Shown: positions 1 to 9,924 of the stretch, one piece after another
How the letters are laid out: each line of letters starts with the position of its first letter
How positions within the stretch are numbered: position 1 is the stretch's first letter
Origin: Saccharomycopsis malanga
Taxonomy: Eukaryota > Ascomycota > Saccharomycetes > Ascoideales > Saccharomycopsidaceae
DNA: 64,000 nucleotides
NCBI GenBank assembly: GCA_004014935.1
Contig: CP025323.1
Span: 2,495,001 to 2,559,000, forward strand
Reading direction: 5' to 3'
Notes under the pieces: model-generated
What the model saw: the letters and a program-made list of their open reading frames with translations, nothing else
What the model was told of the DNA's origin: nothing
The model's database searches: none
Position numbers and translations under genes: made by a program

Positions 1-1
1 C

Positions 2-1246
2 ATTGGCGAGAAAAATTACAGCTACAATCTTTTAAAGAGCATAGTCCTTCATTTTAACGATGACGACGATGACGACGATGATGAGGAGGAAGTTGAAGAA
101 GCAACAAATTTCATTGCTTTAGGAATACATAATGAGTTTTTATACATGGCCAGTGAATCCGGGGAGGTGTTTTTTGTACATTTCCAGGACATCCTTGACA
201 GTATAACCGAGGAGGATTTGTTGAGAATTACTAAAGAAATCGAGGAGTCGAAACAGGCGACAAATGAAGAAACAGAAGAGAAAGAAACTGGAAAAAAACT
301 GGAAAAGACAACAGCTCCTAAAACTGTCATAAAGACGGTGCCTACCATACCATTCACTGGCAATCTTGTTGCCAAGTATCTCAAGCTAAACGTGTCAAAC
401 AAGCTTCATGCTTTTGTGGGAAGCAAGACCAATTTGGGTGTTTTTGCCTATGGTGGAGAAAACGAGGATTTAAAGATTGTTTCTGTTAATGAGCAATTGG
501 CCAGTTATAAGAAAAACCGCCGTGATGGTGTTATCAAGATTGAAAACTTTAACAATCAGACAGTTGTATTTGAGGCTAAGAATGTAAAGAATAATAGATT
601 GGATCTCCTGATGCCAATATGGATCTCCGGAATTCTTTTCATCAACGAAAAACAGAATATTATTTCGTCTTCTGTCACCAAGGAAGATTTCGATAACAAA
701 ACCGCCAAACTTGAGTTATTAGCATCCACATATTATGGGAATTTGAGAAGATACGACACTAGTCATGGTAGGAAACCAATTGCTAATCACACTGTCTTTA
801 CTAACAATAGTGTCAGCATCACTCAGAAACCAAAAATATTAGCATTGAGCAGCTCTATAGACCCAAGCCAAGTGATAGTATCTGACGACCACACATCTGT
901 CGTCAAACTTGATTACATCAAAAACCAACAGTTGGGCAAGTTTACAGGAATGCAAGGTGCTATCCCATCATTGTACACTTCTGTAGCTGAACCCAACATG
1001 GCACAAGACCTCTCATTGTTGGTAACCGGTGGATTAGATAAATATCTTCGTGTTTTCGACATTGAATCTCGTCAGCAAGTTGCCAAAGTCTTTGTCAAAT
1101 CTCGTATCAATTGCGTGTATTATCTTCCTGAAAATGTTTCTAACAAAAGAAAGCTCGACGAAGAAAGCGACAACGATGATATCTGGGATCAATTGGAAGA
1201 AACCAAAAGTGGAGACAATTCCAAAAAGTCAAAGAAGGGTTTGTGA
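2..1246 (+). CDS. NSA1: Nsa1, 60S pre-ribosome WD-repeat assembly factor (5' end outside window)
   Basis: The frame is open from base 2, so the gene starts upstream; 414 codons plus stop are visible (the S. cerevisiae protein is 463 aa). Nsa1 is a nucleolar beta-propeller factor of early pre-60S particles. Seen: an acidic stretch (about residues 21-32 of the visible part), propeller segments with the family landmarks FAYGGE, EAKNVKN, HGRKP and GGLDKYLRVFDIE, then KSRIN and a lysine-rich C-tail after DDIWDQLEE. The internal ATG at 146 is not the true start, because coding similarity and the open frame continue upstream of it. It converges on NAB3. Confidence 0.93.
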   Translation: MGEKNYSYNLLKSIVLHFNDDDDDDDDEEEVEEATNFIALGIHNEFLYMASESGEVFFVHFQDILDSITEEDLLRITKEIEESKQATNEETEEKETGKKLEKTTAPKTVIKTVPTIPFTGNLVAKYLKLNVSNKLHAFVGSKTNLGVFAYGGENEDLKIVSVNEQLASYKKNRRDGVIKIENFNNQTVVFEAKNVKNNRLDLLMPIWISGILFINEKQNIISSSVTKEDFDNKTAKLELLASTYYGNLRRYDTSHGRKPIANHTVFTNNSVSITQKPKILALSSSIDPSQVIVSDDHTSVVKLDYIKNQQLGKFTGMQGAIPSLYTSVAEPNMAQDLSLLVTGGLDKYLRVFDIESRQQVAKVFVKSRINCVYYLPENVSNKRKLDEESDNDDIWDQLEETKSGDNSKKSKKGL

Positions 1247-1989
1247 GTTTATGGCCAATGCATGTTAATTCAACAAATTTGCTTTGTAGGACGATTGTTT
1301 TTTAATTTTGTTTGTATTCTTATGGTTATTAGCTTTGAAATTGCATAGTGCTAGAAAAAGTGGATTTATTTATAGTAGTAATATTGGTTTATTTATAAAA
1401 ATATATATGCACTCTATGTCTCACCAGGTATATAAAGATGATAATACTTACAGAAGCCCTCGGTGTTTCAGGCTCAAAAGCAGAGTTTCTAATACTCAAT
1501 ACAATACATATTATACTTATATATAGACTGTCCACCGTATATCAGCTGCAAAAATGTGTTCAACAAAAAATTTACATCAAAGTAGAAAAGTCTTACACTG
1601 TAATTGACAAATAACACGTCTTTTATGAAAAACTGCTCAAAAAAAAAAAAAGAAATCGCATCTATTTTGAACAGTTCTTTCACAAATTATCAGGTATATC
1701 CAGACACACTGTTCATTCGGTTGAAATTGAGCATATCTTTGATAATATGGTGCACAGCAAAGAAACATTCATATTGCCTGATCAACAAGATACTTTTACA
1801 CCGTGTTCCCCCAACACAGGGACAATCCCTACGACTGTAATCAGACAACTAAAAGCGCGGTGTAGCACCTGTTTACAGCTTATTTCAAACAATTTTAATC
1901 ACGGTCTAGTACCGGTTTACAACTTGTTTTCAAACGGTCTACGAATATCGTTCAACAACAACTTTGAAATACAAGTTCAAAGCAAAACA
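1247..1989. other. Intergenic, convergent 3' ends of NSA1 and NAB3
   Basis: About 740 bp of AT-rich sequence between two convergent genes. Short open frames run through it but none has recognisable protein features. I see no RNA gene or repeat-family member here. Confidence 0.5.
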
Positions 1990-4389
1990 CTAGTTTTCCT
2001 GCAATCTCTGCAAAGTCTGCATCAAACTCTGAATGTTGTTTGGGTCGGTGTTACTACTATTACTGGCGGTGTTACTGTTATATTGTACAGGTGCTTGGGC
2101 AGTTTGTGGGGTTTGATAAGGTGTTCCCTGGAAAGATTGCTGAGGAGGTGCTTGAAACAGCTGGGCAGGAGGCGGTGAAAACTGAGGAGGTGCTGAATAT
2201 TGTTGTTGCTGACGTTGTAGGAACTGTTGGAATTGTGGAGGTGGCTGATTAAACAGTGGAGGTGTTGGGTAAGATTGGTTGAACAGAGGAGGCGGTGGTT
2301 GATTAAACGGTGGAGGAGAAGATTGATTAAACAGAGGAGGAGAAGATTGATTAAACGGTGGAGGAGAAGATTGAGTAAACAGAGGAGGAGAAGATTGATT
2401 AAACAGAGGTTGAGGAGCAAAATTGTTAGCACCAGGCTGCACATGTTGCACTAATGTTAACAAGTTTTGCAAGGCAGAAGCATCAAAAGAACTTAACGTT
2501 TGTAAGACATTAGCATTAAGAGGCGGATTATGAGGCATCTGTTGAGAATCTGCCTGTGTGTTTTGAAAACTGTTTTTATAATTGAAACTGTTTTGGCTTC
2601 TGTTTTGGCTTCTGTAATTGTTTTGGTAATTACGAGAACCAGATGGCATAATGAAAGATTCTCCAAAACTGCCAAAACTATTATTGTAGTTTTTATTGAA
2701 AGAACCGTTATCATGGTTGAAGTTTCTATTGAAGGTAGGTACACCTCCATTTTTGAACTTTTGTGCTCTCACAAACAACTCCACAGCAACGTCAACGGTG
2801 ACTGTTTGATATTCATCAAACTTGACGCCGCCATCTTCAGTGGGCTGAAATATTTGAACGTCCAAGTTGCCATCACGATGGACAACAATGACGCCATTGA
2901 CGCCAGAGTACGCAGCGTTGTTGATCATGCTTTTAAGCGAGGTGTGAGGAGGAAGATCTGTGATTCTACGCGATATGGCACTTCCAGAGAGTTTTTTTGC
3001 CAACATTCCTACCAAGTTTCTGTCTGCTGCCTTTTTGACATAAATCTGGCACTCGCAATGATCATTTTCATACTTGTTTACAGGTCTCTCGTACTTTGGA
3101 CGTTTCATGTGGTCGTTGCGAACGTCCTGCTTGCCTTCATTTCGAGCCAAATGGCGTTTCTTAGAGAGAGGAGTGTATTCGTAGGTTCCTTGCTGTTTGT
3201 AAGACGATTGGTTCCCGAGACTATTGTCTGCAGAAGCCTCAGACCCCTGAGGCTTATGCTTCAAAGATTTGGACACCTCCAATTGTAGGTTTCGCCCATA
3301 CAAAGGAACGTCGTTCTCATTTCTGATAGCAGCAGCACATTGCTCAGCAGTCTCGTATTGGCAGAATCCATAACTGCCTTTCAACAGAATCTGCACAACC
3401 TTGCCATATTGTTTGAATATTCTCCACAAGTTCTGTTTTGTCACACTACTGGCAGGCAAATTGCCTATGAACAACCGGGAATCTGGCGGAAACAGATCTA
3501 AACTCCCAGCAGATATGTGTTCCAACTCCTTCTTGATAAATTCAGAATACTCTGACAACTCCTCGTATGACATTGGAGCAGTGAGATCAGGACGCTTGGA
3601 AATAGGAAAATCCTCTTCTTTACCCTTATACTTTTCAAACTTGGCATCGTTTGGATTCTGGATATACTCTGCAATCAATGCCTTCTTATTCTCGTCATCT
3701 AGAGCTACAAAATTTGGATGATTGACAAACGGAAGTCCCATCACATACTTCATCAAATCAGGAGAAGTATTGTTAGTAGAAACAGATGCAGAAGCATCAT
3801 TGTTGTTGTTATCATCATTGGCCAATTCAGGTTCATATTCATCATCACTTTCATCATTATTAGCAGGATTCGGTTGATCAATAAATTCATCTTTCTGAGT
3901 CTCTTCCTCTGTAGCATCATAATCATTTGAATGATCTTTGGGAATTTCTTCTGTTTGTGTAGGCTCATTAGAATGTTCAGCGGAATCTTCTTTAGCAGAC
4001 TCTTCATCACTTGATGATTCCTCATTTGATGATTCCTCATCAACTTGAGACTCTTCTTCAGACTCGTTTTTGGTCTCATTTACTACATTCTCATTTTTTG
4101 TTGTTTCCTTTTCCAAATCTTGCTTCTCTTCCAAACCTGCTTGATCGTTGCAGCTTTCGCTATTATTACTCTGCTCTTTATCACTTTGAGCTACCGCAAT
4201 AGATCCATCTTCCAAAGATACTGTTTCATTATATGCGTTTGGTGCCAAAGACTGCTCAGGCTCCGATGAATCACCATTAGAAGGCTCACCATTTGACGTC
4301 TGTTCAATATTGTTATCGATCGAAGCACCGCCTTGAATTTCTTCTGTACGGGCTCCATCAGTTCCTGGATTGTTTATCTGTTCTGACAT
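1990..4389 (-). CDS. NAB3: Nab3, RNA-binding subunit of the Nrd1-Nab3-Sen1 termination complex
   Basis: 799 aa, ATG at 4389. Nab3 binds UCUU-type motifs in nascent RNA and directs termination of snoRNAs and cryptic transcripts in the nucleus. Seen in order: a long Glu/Ser/Asn-rich acidic N-terminal region (about 1-210), a conserved segment before the RRM, an RRM at about 304-380 beginning RLFIGNLP with the aromatic RNP motif YGFCQY, a conserved domain starting CQIYVKKAADRNL, and an Asn/Gln/Pro-rich low-complexity C-terminus. The C-terminus (about 655-720) carries repeated FNQSSPP-type units and a QRQQQQ run, as expected of the prion-like tail of this family. It is divergent from RPL28. Confidence 0.93.
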   Translation of the reverse strand: MSEQINNPGTDGARTEEIQGGASIDNNIEQTSNGEPSNGDSSEPEQSLAPNAYNETVSLEDGSIAVAQSDKEQSNNSESCNDQAGLEEKQDLEKETTKNENVVNETKNESEEESQVDEESSNEESSSDEESAKEDSAEHSNEPTQTEEIPKDHSNDYDATEEETQKDEFIDQPNPANNDESDDEYEPELANDDNNNNDASASVSTNNTSPDLMKYVMGLPFVNHPNFVALDDENKKALIAEYIQNPNDAKFEKYKGKEEDFPISKRPDLTAPMSYEELSEYSEFIKKELEHISAGSLDLFPPDSRLFIGNLPASSVTKQNLWRIFKQYGKVVQILLKGSYGFCQYETAEQCAAAIRNENDVPLYGRNLQLEVSKSLKHKPQGSEASADNSLGNQSSYKQQGTYEYTPLSKKRHLARNEGKQDVRNDHMKRPKYERPVNKYENDHCECQIYVKKAADRNLVGMLAKKLSGSAISRRITDLPPHTSLKSMINNAAYSGVNGVIVVHRDGNLDVQIFQPTEDGGVKFDEYQTVTVDVAVELFVRAQKFKNGGVPTFNRNFNHDNGSFNKNYNNSFGSFGESFIMPSGSRNYQNNYRSQNRSQNSFNYKNSFQNTQADSQQMPHNPPLNANVLQTLSSFDASALQNLLTLVQHVQPGANNFAPQPLFNQSSPPLFTQSSPPPFNQSSPPLFNQSSPPPFNQPPPPLFNQSYPTPPLFNQPPPQFQQFLQRQQQQYSAPPQFSPPPAQLFQAPPQQSFQGTPYQTPQTAQAPVQYNSNTASNSSNTDPNNIQSLMQTLQRLQEN

Positions 4390-4644
4390 GTTTACTGATA
4401 CTTATTAACAAGTTGTGATATGCTCTTGGGGGGCAAATTAATACTATGATTACTGCAGTAAACGGCGACAAAAATTAATTTCTACCAATAAATACTATGG
4501 AATGTGTATACTATAAATTCACGCCAACCTTACTTTCCTTACTTTGCTTCTTTGGTTACAAGGACTTGATTACCCAACTTCCTATAAACGCCGTCACCAT
4601 TCATTATACGCCATACCTTATTCAAGGGATCCCCAATAAAACCG

Positions 4645-4650
4645 CACGTG
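4645..4650. promoter_or_regulatory. CACGTG E-box, candidate Cbf1 site upstream of RPL28
   Basis: A perfect palindromic CACGTG lies about 345 bp upstream of the RPL28 ATG. In Candida-clade yeasts ribosomal-protein genes are known to be controlled by Cbf1 and Tbf1 rather than mainly Rap1. Assignment here is by motif only. Confidence 0.5.
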
Positions 4651-4888
4651 CCAGAAGACTTGAGGGCTCAACATTTGAGCCAGGTGCCTGTCATGTGCCT
4701 AAATCCAGGGCACACACAAGATTTCACATGACTGTTACTTTTCTTGCCAACACCCTCAAAGCCCCCTGTAATTATTAGTGAAATTTCACGGTGTATGTGT
4801 GCCGGGTAAGGCCCATAGTCACGTTCTCTTTTTTTTCATTTTTTTCACTATGGCAGCAGTTGGCTGCAAAGCGTCTGTAGGAGCGGAC

Positions 4889-4896
4889 TAGGGTTT
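4889..4896. promoter_or_regulatory. TAGGGTTT, candidate Tbf1 site
   Basis: A single TAGGGTTT (reverse complement AAACCCTA), close to the Tbf1 recognition core, about 100 bp upstream of the RPL28 ATG. A single short match, so tentative. Confidence 0.35.
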
Positions 4897-4994
4897 TTCA
4901 CCTTATGGAAAAAAATTCAGTATATCTCTTTTACTACTTCTTTTTCAGCTTCTGATTGAAAGGTTAGCAAGGACAATAAAAATAATAGTTAAAG

Positions 4995-5764
4995 ATGCCT
5001 ACCAGATTAACTAAAACCAGAAAACACAGAGGTAACGTCTCAGGTATGTACTGGAGTATAATAGAGATATAGAAATGGACGTATGATTTTGAGCAAATGG
5101 CGGAACAATTGAGATATTATATTGATTGGAATTGATATAAAAGGATGGAAATGTATTGGAAAGATGATGTACATGTCATTATTCTAAAGTTAAATACTGG
5201 AAATAAAAAGAATAAGTTATTGTATGAAAAAGTACTGAACAACTTAAATCTGAATCAGTATTGCAAAGTCAGTCATCAAACAATAAATGCTGTAGTCTCC
5301 AAGCAATAAGTCATACAACAATCCATTGACTCCTTTTGGAAAACCATTACTAACTCATTCTAGCCGGTAAGGGTCGTATCGGTAAGCACAGAAAGCATCC
5401 TGGTGGTCGTGGTAAAGCCGGTGGTCAACACCATCACAGAATCAACATGGACAAATACCATCCAGGTTACTTCGGTAAGGTTGGTATGAGATACTTCCAC
5501 AAGCAAGGCAACCACTTCTGGAAGCCAGTTGTCAACTTAGACAAATTGTGGACCTTGGTCCCAGAAGACAAGAGAGAATCTTACTTGAAGGTTGCCTCTG
5601 AATCCTCTGCCCCAGTCATCGACACCTTGGCTGCCGGTTACGGTAAGGTCTTGGGTAAGGGTAGATTGCCACAAGTTCCAGTTATTGTCAGAGCCAGATT
5701 CGTTTCCAAGTTGGCCGAGGAAAAGATTAAGGCTGTTGGTGGTGCTATTGAATTAGTTGCTTAA
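4995..5764 (+). CDS. RPL28: Ribosomal protein uL15 (Rpl28/L27a), spliced: 4995..5043 and 5364..5764
   Basis: Component of the 60S subunit. Exon 1 (49 nt) encodes [16 protein letters not shown]; exon 2 restores the frame with [17 protein letters not shown] and runs to a stop at 5764. The product is 149 aa, the same length as S. cerevisiae Rpl28 and nearly collinear with it ([45 protein letters not shown]). The S. cerevisiae gene is also interrupted near its 5' end. Codon use is strongly biased, with no CTG, as in highly expressed yeast genes. Without splicing only an internal-ATG frame from 5447 would be seen. Confidence 0.97.
5044..5363 (+). other. RPL28 intron
   Basis: 320 nt. 5' site GTATGT at 5044, branch point TACTAAC at 5348-5354 and 3' AG at 5362-5363, with the branch sequence 9 nt before the intron end. 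All three signals match yeast consensus and splicing gives the conserved uL15 N-terminus in frame. Confidence 0.95.
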
Positions 5765-6968
5765 ATGAGTATTTGTATAATTCCCAATGTTTTTTAATCT
5801 GCTAAAAATATAACGCTACATGTTCTTTCAAAATAATTTGTAAGCTTGGGTGATGTAGAAATGGAGTTTGTATTAATTTGCGCCCAATGAGAGTCATCAA
5901 GGTGTTTATAGTAAAATACAATGTAGTATTAGAAGACTATCAAGTTTGAATAGTTTTTTGTATGCAAGACATTGATAACTGTTTTGTTTATGGTTCTTTC
6001 AAACAAGCAAATTCAATGAAGTATCAAAAAGCATGAATTCATATGTGCTTGACTCAATATACATAATAATAATAGTAATATCATATATTTCGAGCCCAGT
6101 ATATATCAGTTTCCTGACTCAATATACATATAATTATTATTGTTGGTATTATACTTGAATGATTTTGAATTGGTTAAAACTTGGATATGAATAGCATTAC
6201 TTGATGTTAGTGCTTCAAAGGATATCATTCGCATGTTACAAATATTATAAACTACCGCTTATTATTTTACGCTTTTACTTCTTATATGGCTTTTGGACTT
6301 CGATTTTTGTTTCTAATTTTGTGATTTGATAGTATGATTCTGTTGGGCTGTTGGATTGTAAATCTTGTTTCAAGTTTTTGATCGTTAATGGAATGGCATT
6401 ATTGCATGTATAGAAACAATTCAGCACATTTAAAACAATTTCTCGCTGAAATTAATATAAAAAATCGTAGCTTTGTTTTATACTATACTTAACGTTCTGC
6501 ACTGAATCTAGTTAAACATTAAAGTAATGTACCCTTTCAAATTATTAAATCATACCTTTCTCTCAATTTGCTAGTATTCTCGACAATTTCATCGAAAACC
6601 AGTTTTTCAAATCTTTTTTATGCTATATACGCCCTGTCTAAGGAGACATGATAGAACACAATGAAAAACAAACCTCATATATTCCTTACAGTATCTCAAC
6701 AAGCCCTCCTTTCACTACACTTCTTTTTACGAAATGTGATAATTCAGTGAGAATACTTATTTACCACTCCAACATGCGCTGTTATGATAAATAATGTAGT
6801 TTTGAATGATCAATAATGGCCAACAGAAATTTTTGAAAGTTTCAGTCTCTAAAACATTTCCGTAGACACAATGCAGGTATAAATTGTAAACTCAAACTTT
6901 TACACTATCAATTTCCACCAGTTAGCATGAACCATTGTATATTACAAGACAATCTATAAAATGTTAGG
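5765..6968. other. Intergenic, convergent RPL28/HIS4
   Basis: About 1.2 kb of AT-rich DNA with no convincing gene. The only structure seen is a tiny SINE 3'-end insertion with target-site duplication at 6050-6130. Confidence 0.5.
6066..6114 (-). mobile_element. SINE-like 3'-end fragment with perfect 16-bp target-site duplication
   Basis: Read on the minus strand, about 35 nt of the family's conserved 3' end (CTGGGCTCGAAATATATGAT) is followed by a TATTACTATTATTAT-type tail. Both sides carry the identical 16-mer TGACTCAATATACATA (6050-6065 and 6115-6130). This is what a severely 5'-truncated retroposition by target-primed reverse transcription leaves. The perfect duplication suggests a fairly recent event. 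Confidence 0.8.
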
Positions 6969-9464
6969 CTAATTCTTCAACAAGCCAAGCTTTTCCATAC
7001 GGATCTTGACGGCATTACAGTGAGCACCCAAGCCTTCTACGGTAGCCACGGACATGACAGCAGGACCGATGTTTTCCAAACCAGTTTTTGAAATCTCCTG
7101 GGCGGTGATGAATTTCAAAAAGGTGCTGGTATTGACGCCGGAATACATTCTAGCGTAACCATAAGTAGGCAAGGTATGATTAGTGCCTGAGGAGTAATCA
7201 CCACATGATTCTGGAGTCAAGTAACCTACGAAGACACTGCCGGCATTGTCGACCAATTCGACGTATTTGGAGGCGTTTTCAATTTGGAGGATTAAATGTT
7301 CTGGAGCGTACAAATTGCTATAGTGGAAAGCTTCTTGTATACTTTTGACGTTCAAAATGACACTGTGATCGATACATTTACGAATGATATCTTCTCTTTC
7401 AAGAGCCTTTGCTTGTTTGTCAACTGCGTTTTGAATAGCACCGATTTGCTGAGCATTCAAATCAATGGCAATCAAGACCACTTGGGAATCTATGCCATGT
7501 TCAGCTTGAGACAACAAGTCTGCAGCAACGAAATCAGGATCAGCGCTGGAATCAGCAATGACAAGAACCTCACTTGGGCCAGCAGGCATGTCAATGGAAC
7601 AGAGAGCATTGGTATCGTTTTGAACATACATTTTAGCCGCAGTGACAAACTGGTTGCCTGGCCCTAGAATCTTATCACATTTAGGAATGGACTCTGTTCC
7701 ATAAGCCATGGCAGCAACAGCCTGAGCACCGCCAGCAAGCACAATAGCCTTGGCCCCCACCTTGTGAGCAACATAGACGACCTCTGGAGTAAGACTTCCG
7801 TCCTTACGTGGAGGAGAAGCGAATATAATCTCCTTGCACCCAGCAGCCTTGGCAGGAACACCAAGCATCAAGGCAGTGGATGGAAGCACTGCAGTACCTC
7901 CCGGAATGTAGAGACCCACCTTTTCAATAGGACGAGAGAATCTAGAACACACTACGCCAGGGCTAGTTTCGACCTCCAACGTTTCTTTGCTCAACTGAGC
8001 AGCGTGGAACTTGTGGACATTTTCAATAGACAAATCCAAGGCATCTTTGATATCTTTAGGCAATTTGTAAAGTTCTGGTGGGAAAGGTGCTTTCAAAATA
8101 GGAGAATCCAACTTGACCTTGTCAAACTTTTCTGTAAGTTCAAGTAATGCCTTGTCACCATTGGAGATGACATTTTCCACAATTGGGTTTACAAGCTTCA
8201 TTATATTCGCAGTGGATTGCACAGGCCGTTTTAGGATCTCGGTGACCTTTTCTGGAGAAATGTCAGCAACATCAAACACCTTCAAATGGATATTGTCAGA
8301 CTTCCCAGACTTCTCAGACTCCTGAGTTTTCTTCTCCTCGATGAACTTTGGTTTCGCATCACCTTTTCTACGTGTTACTTTCAAATGTTTGAAATCGAGG
8401 TTTTTCTCAATGTCAGCTAAAGAAACACCGGATTTGACACATTTCGCCAACGCAAAATAGAACAAATCAGCAGCTTCCCAAGCAATATCGTCCTTAGATT
8501 GGGCCTCAGTTAGTTCCTCAGCTTCTTCTTTGATTTTGGCTGAAAGAAGTTTTTCGTCTTTGAAAAGTCTATTAGTGTATGAACCTTCTGGAGCATTGGC
8601 CAATCTATCTTGCAAAACCTGCTGTAGCTTGGACAAACCATTGAGGTTTCCAAAACAAGTGTCTGTGTTCAAATGACAAAATCCTGGACCGGTCTGGTCA
8701 ACGACAAAGTTGAGGACATCACCATCGCAGTCGACATCAATGCGTAAAAGTTTTTGTGTGGCTCCCAGGGTTGCTCCTTTGAACCAAAGGCCTCTTTTAC
8801 GAGACTGGTAAACACCAGCTTGGTTTTTGATAGCCTCGGCGATGGATTCTTCAGAAGAATAGACAAGACCAAGAGAATGGTTGTAGATGTCGGTGACCAT
8901 GGATGTGTACAACTGATCAGGTCTATCCGACGTGATTACTGGATACAAGAATGAAGCGATGCTGAGGAGAGACTCGTTTTCTTTGGTGTAGTCAGCAGTC
9001 AAGTTTGAAGCATCAATGATTGGGATTTGATTGGTTTCACGATACTTGTTCACAATGTCTGACGAAATCTTGCTGTTTCTGTAATCAACATAAACTTTCC
9101 TGGACTTGATTTGTGAGCCAGGAGCAACAGAATAAGCAAGAGCAGCATTGTCATTGATTTTTTTGTCAGACTTGACAATAAGTCTGTCGGCAGAAACACC
9201 AGAATCAAGCAACTCGGTAGCATTTTGGGCAGAAACCACAATTTCATTAACAGCAGAATTGAGCAAATTGATTAATTGACCAACGTCCAACCCCAGATTG
9301 TCTACAGTATCCACAATAATGTGTGCTGGGTACGGAAAGCTTGCAATAAATTGTTTGTAATTAACATCAGTACGATAGTTGAATAATACCGTCCCCACAA
9401 CCGCCAAGGAGGCTAATTCAGAGTCTTCAACAGACACAAACGAGGGCACAACCGGAAACACCAT
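6969..9464 (-). CDS. HIS4: His4, trifunctional histidine biosynthesis enzyme
   Basis: 831 aa, ATG at 9464. It catalyses PR-ATP pyrophosphohydrolase, PR-AMP cyclohydrolase and histidinol dehydrogenase steps (2, 3, 9 and 10) in the cytosol. Seen: a fungal N-terminal region, a HisI-like cyclohydrolase segment near 223-270 (GLWFKGATLGATQKLL, then DQTGPGFCHLNTDTCF), a HisE-like helical domain about 271-355 (KEEAEELTEA, WEAADLFYFAL), and a HisD domain from about 395 to the end. HisD carries GPGNQFVTAAK, DMPAGPSEVLVIAD, LLSQAEHG and GTNHTLPTYGYARMYSG. Length fits the family (799 aa in S. cerevisiae). A consensus Gcn4 site lies about 90 bp upstream. Confidence 0.97.
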   Translation of the reverse strand: MVFPVVPSFVSVEDSELASLAVVGTVLFNYRTDVNYKQFIASFPYPAHIIVDTVDNLGLDVGQLINLLNSAVNEIVVSAQNATELLDSGVSADRLIVKSDKKINDNAALAYSVAPGSQIKSRKVYVDYRNSKISSDIVNKYRETNQIPIIDASNLTADYTKENESLLSIASFLYPVITSDRPDQLYTSMVTDIYNHSLGLVYSSEESIAEAIKNQAGVYQSRKRGLWFKGATLGATQKLLRIDVDCDGDVLNFVVDQTGPGFCHLNTDTCFGNLNGLSKLQQVLQDRLANAPEGSYTNRLFKDEKLLSAKIKEEAEELTEAQSKDDIAWEAADLFYFALAKCVKSGVSLADIEKNLDFKHLKVTRRKGDAKPKFIEEKKTQESEKSGKSDNIHLKVFDVADISPEKVTEILKRPVQSTANIMKLVNPIVENVISNGDKALLELTEKFDKVKLDSPILKAPFPPELYKLPKDIKDALDLSIENVHKFHAAQLSKETLEVETSPGVVCSRFSRPIEKVGLYIPGGTAVLPSTALMLGVPAKAAGCKEIIFASPPRKDGSLTPEVVYVAHKVGAKAIVLAGGAQAVAAMAYGTESIPKCDKILGPGNQFVTAAKMYVQNDTNALCSIDMPAGPSEVLVIADSSADPDFVAADLLSQAEHGIDSQVVLIAIDLNAQQIGAIQNAVDKQAKALEREDIIRKCIDHSVILNVKSIQEAFHYSNLYAPEHLILQIENASKYVELVDNAGSVFVGYLTPESCGDYSSGTNHTLPTYGYARMYSGVNTSTFLKFITAQEISKTGLENIGPAVMSVATVEGLGAHCNAVKIRMEKLGLLKN

Positions 9465-9553
9465 TTGATATACTACTTTTTACTCTACTGCCGGTAATCA
9501 ACACTACTCACTAACCTATCGATCTTATAATAGAAAAATATAAAAATTTTCAT

Positions 9554-9560
9554 TGAGTCA
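9554..9560. promoter_or_regulatory. TGAGTCA, Gcn4 binding site of HIS4
   Basis: Perfect TGASTCA match about 90 bp upstream of the HIS4 start; a second bZIP-like TGACGCA core follows within 20 bp. HIS4 is a classic general-amino-acid-control target, so the site is very probably functional. Confidence 0.8.
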
Positions 9561-9772
9561 TCGGTGCGCGATGACGCATAGTAGCAATATGACTACAACC
9601 ATCAAACTACAAGAATAATCAGGAGATTCCAGAGAACCAACTTACTAATAGACCTGAAAGTCTCTGGCAATCTTTCTACTAGCCGGTTGCATATGTCATG
9701 TTGGACGGGAATACAGAATGATGTTTGGCGGGATTGTAGAGTAGATTTTAGAAATTGAATCTCCGTACTACG

Positions 9773-9900
9773 AAATTTGATTTATTATCAAGAAATATTC
9801 ATAAAATAAGACCATTTTGATATAACTCGTTAAACATTCTTTTTCGGAATTCAAGTACTATTATCAAGTTTATATATTGAATATAAACGTTGCTAGAATT
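9773..9900. repeat. Diverged direct duplicate, first copy (partner 10276..10370)
   Basis: Aligns with the sequence just upstream of the HD-domain gene: ATTTGATTT, ATTATCAA, TTCATAA and ATAAACGTT occur in the same order in both, with gaps. The SINE copy at 9925-10277 lies between the two copies. Either an old local duplication or duplicated flanks of the insertion. Confidence 0.45.
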
Positions 9901-9924
9901 GTAAATTTCAGAGTTATACTAAAA

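Larger units (their letters stand above)
4390..4994. promoter_or_regulatory. Divergent NAB3/RPL28 promoter region
   Basis: About 600 bp between the NAB3 and RPL28 start codons. It contains an E-box (4645-4650), a Tbf1-like half site (about 4889-4896) and T-rich tracts close to RPL28. A 93-codon open frame at 4497 has no protein features and is not called. Confidence 0.6.

Noticed and set aside
2530-3288. 252-codon plus-strand frame opposite NAB3
   Set aside because: Antisense shadow of a clearly conserved gene; no recognisable domain.
5155-5245. Possible C/D-box snoRNA in the RPL28 intron (ATGATGT ... CTGA)
   Set aside because: The C box is imperfect, there is no terminal stem and no clear guide or D' element.
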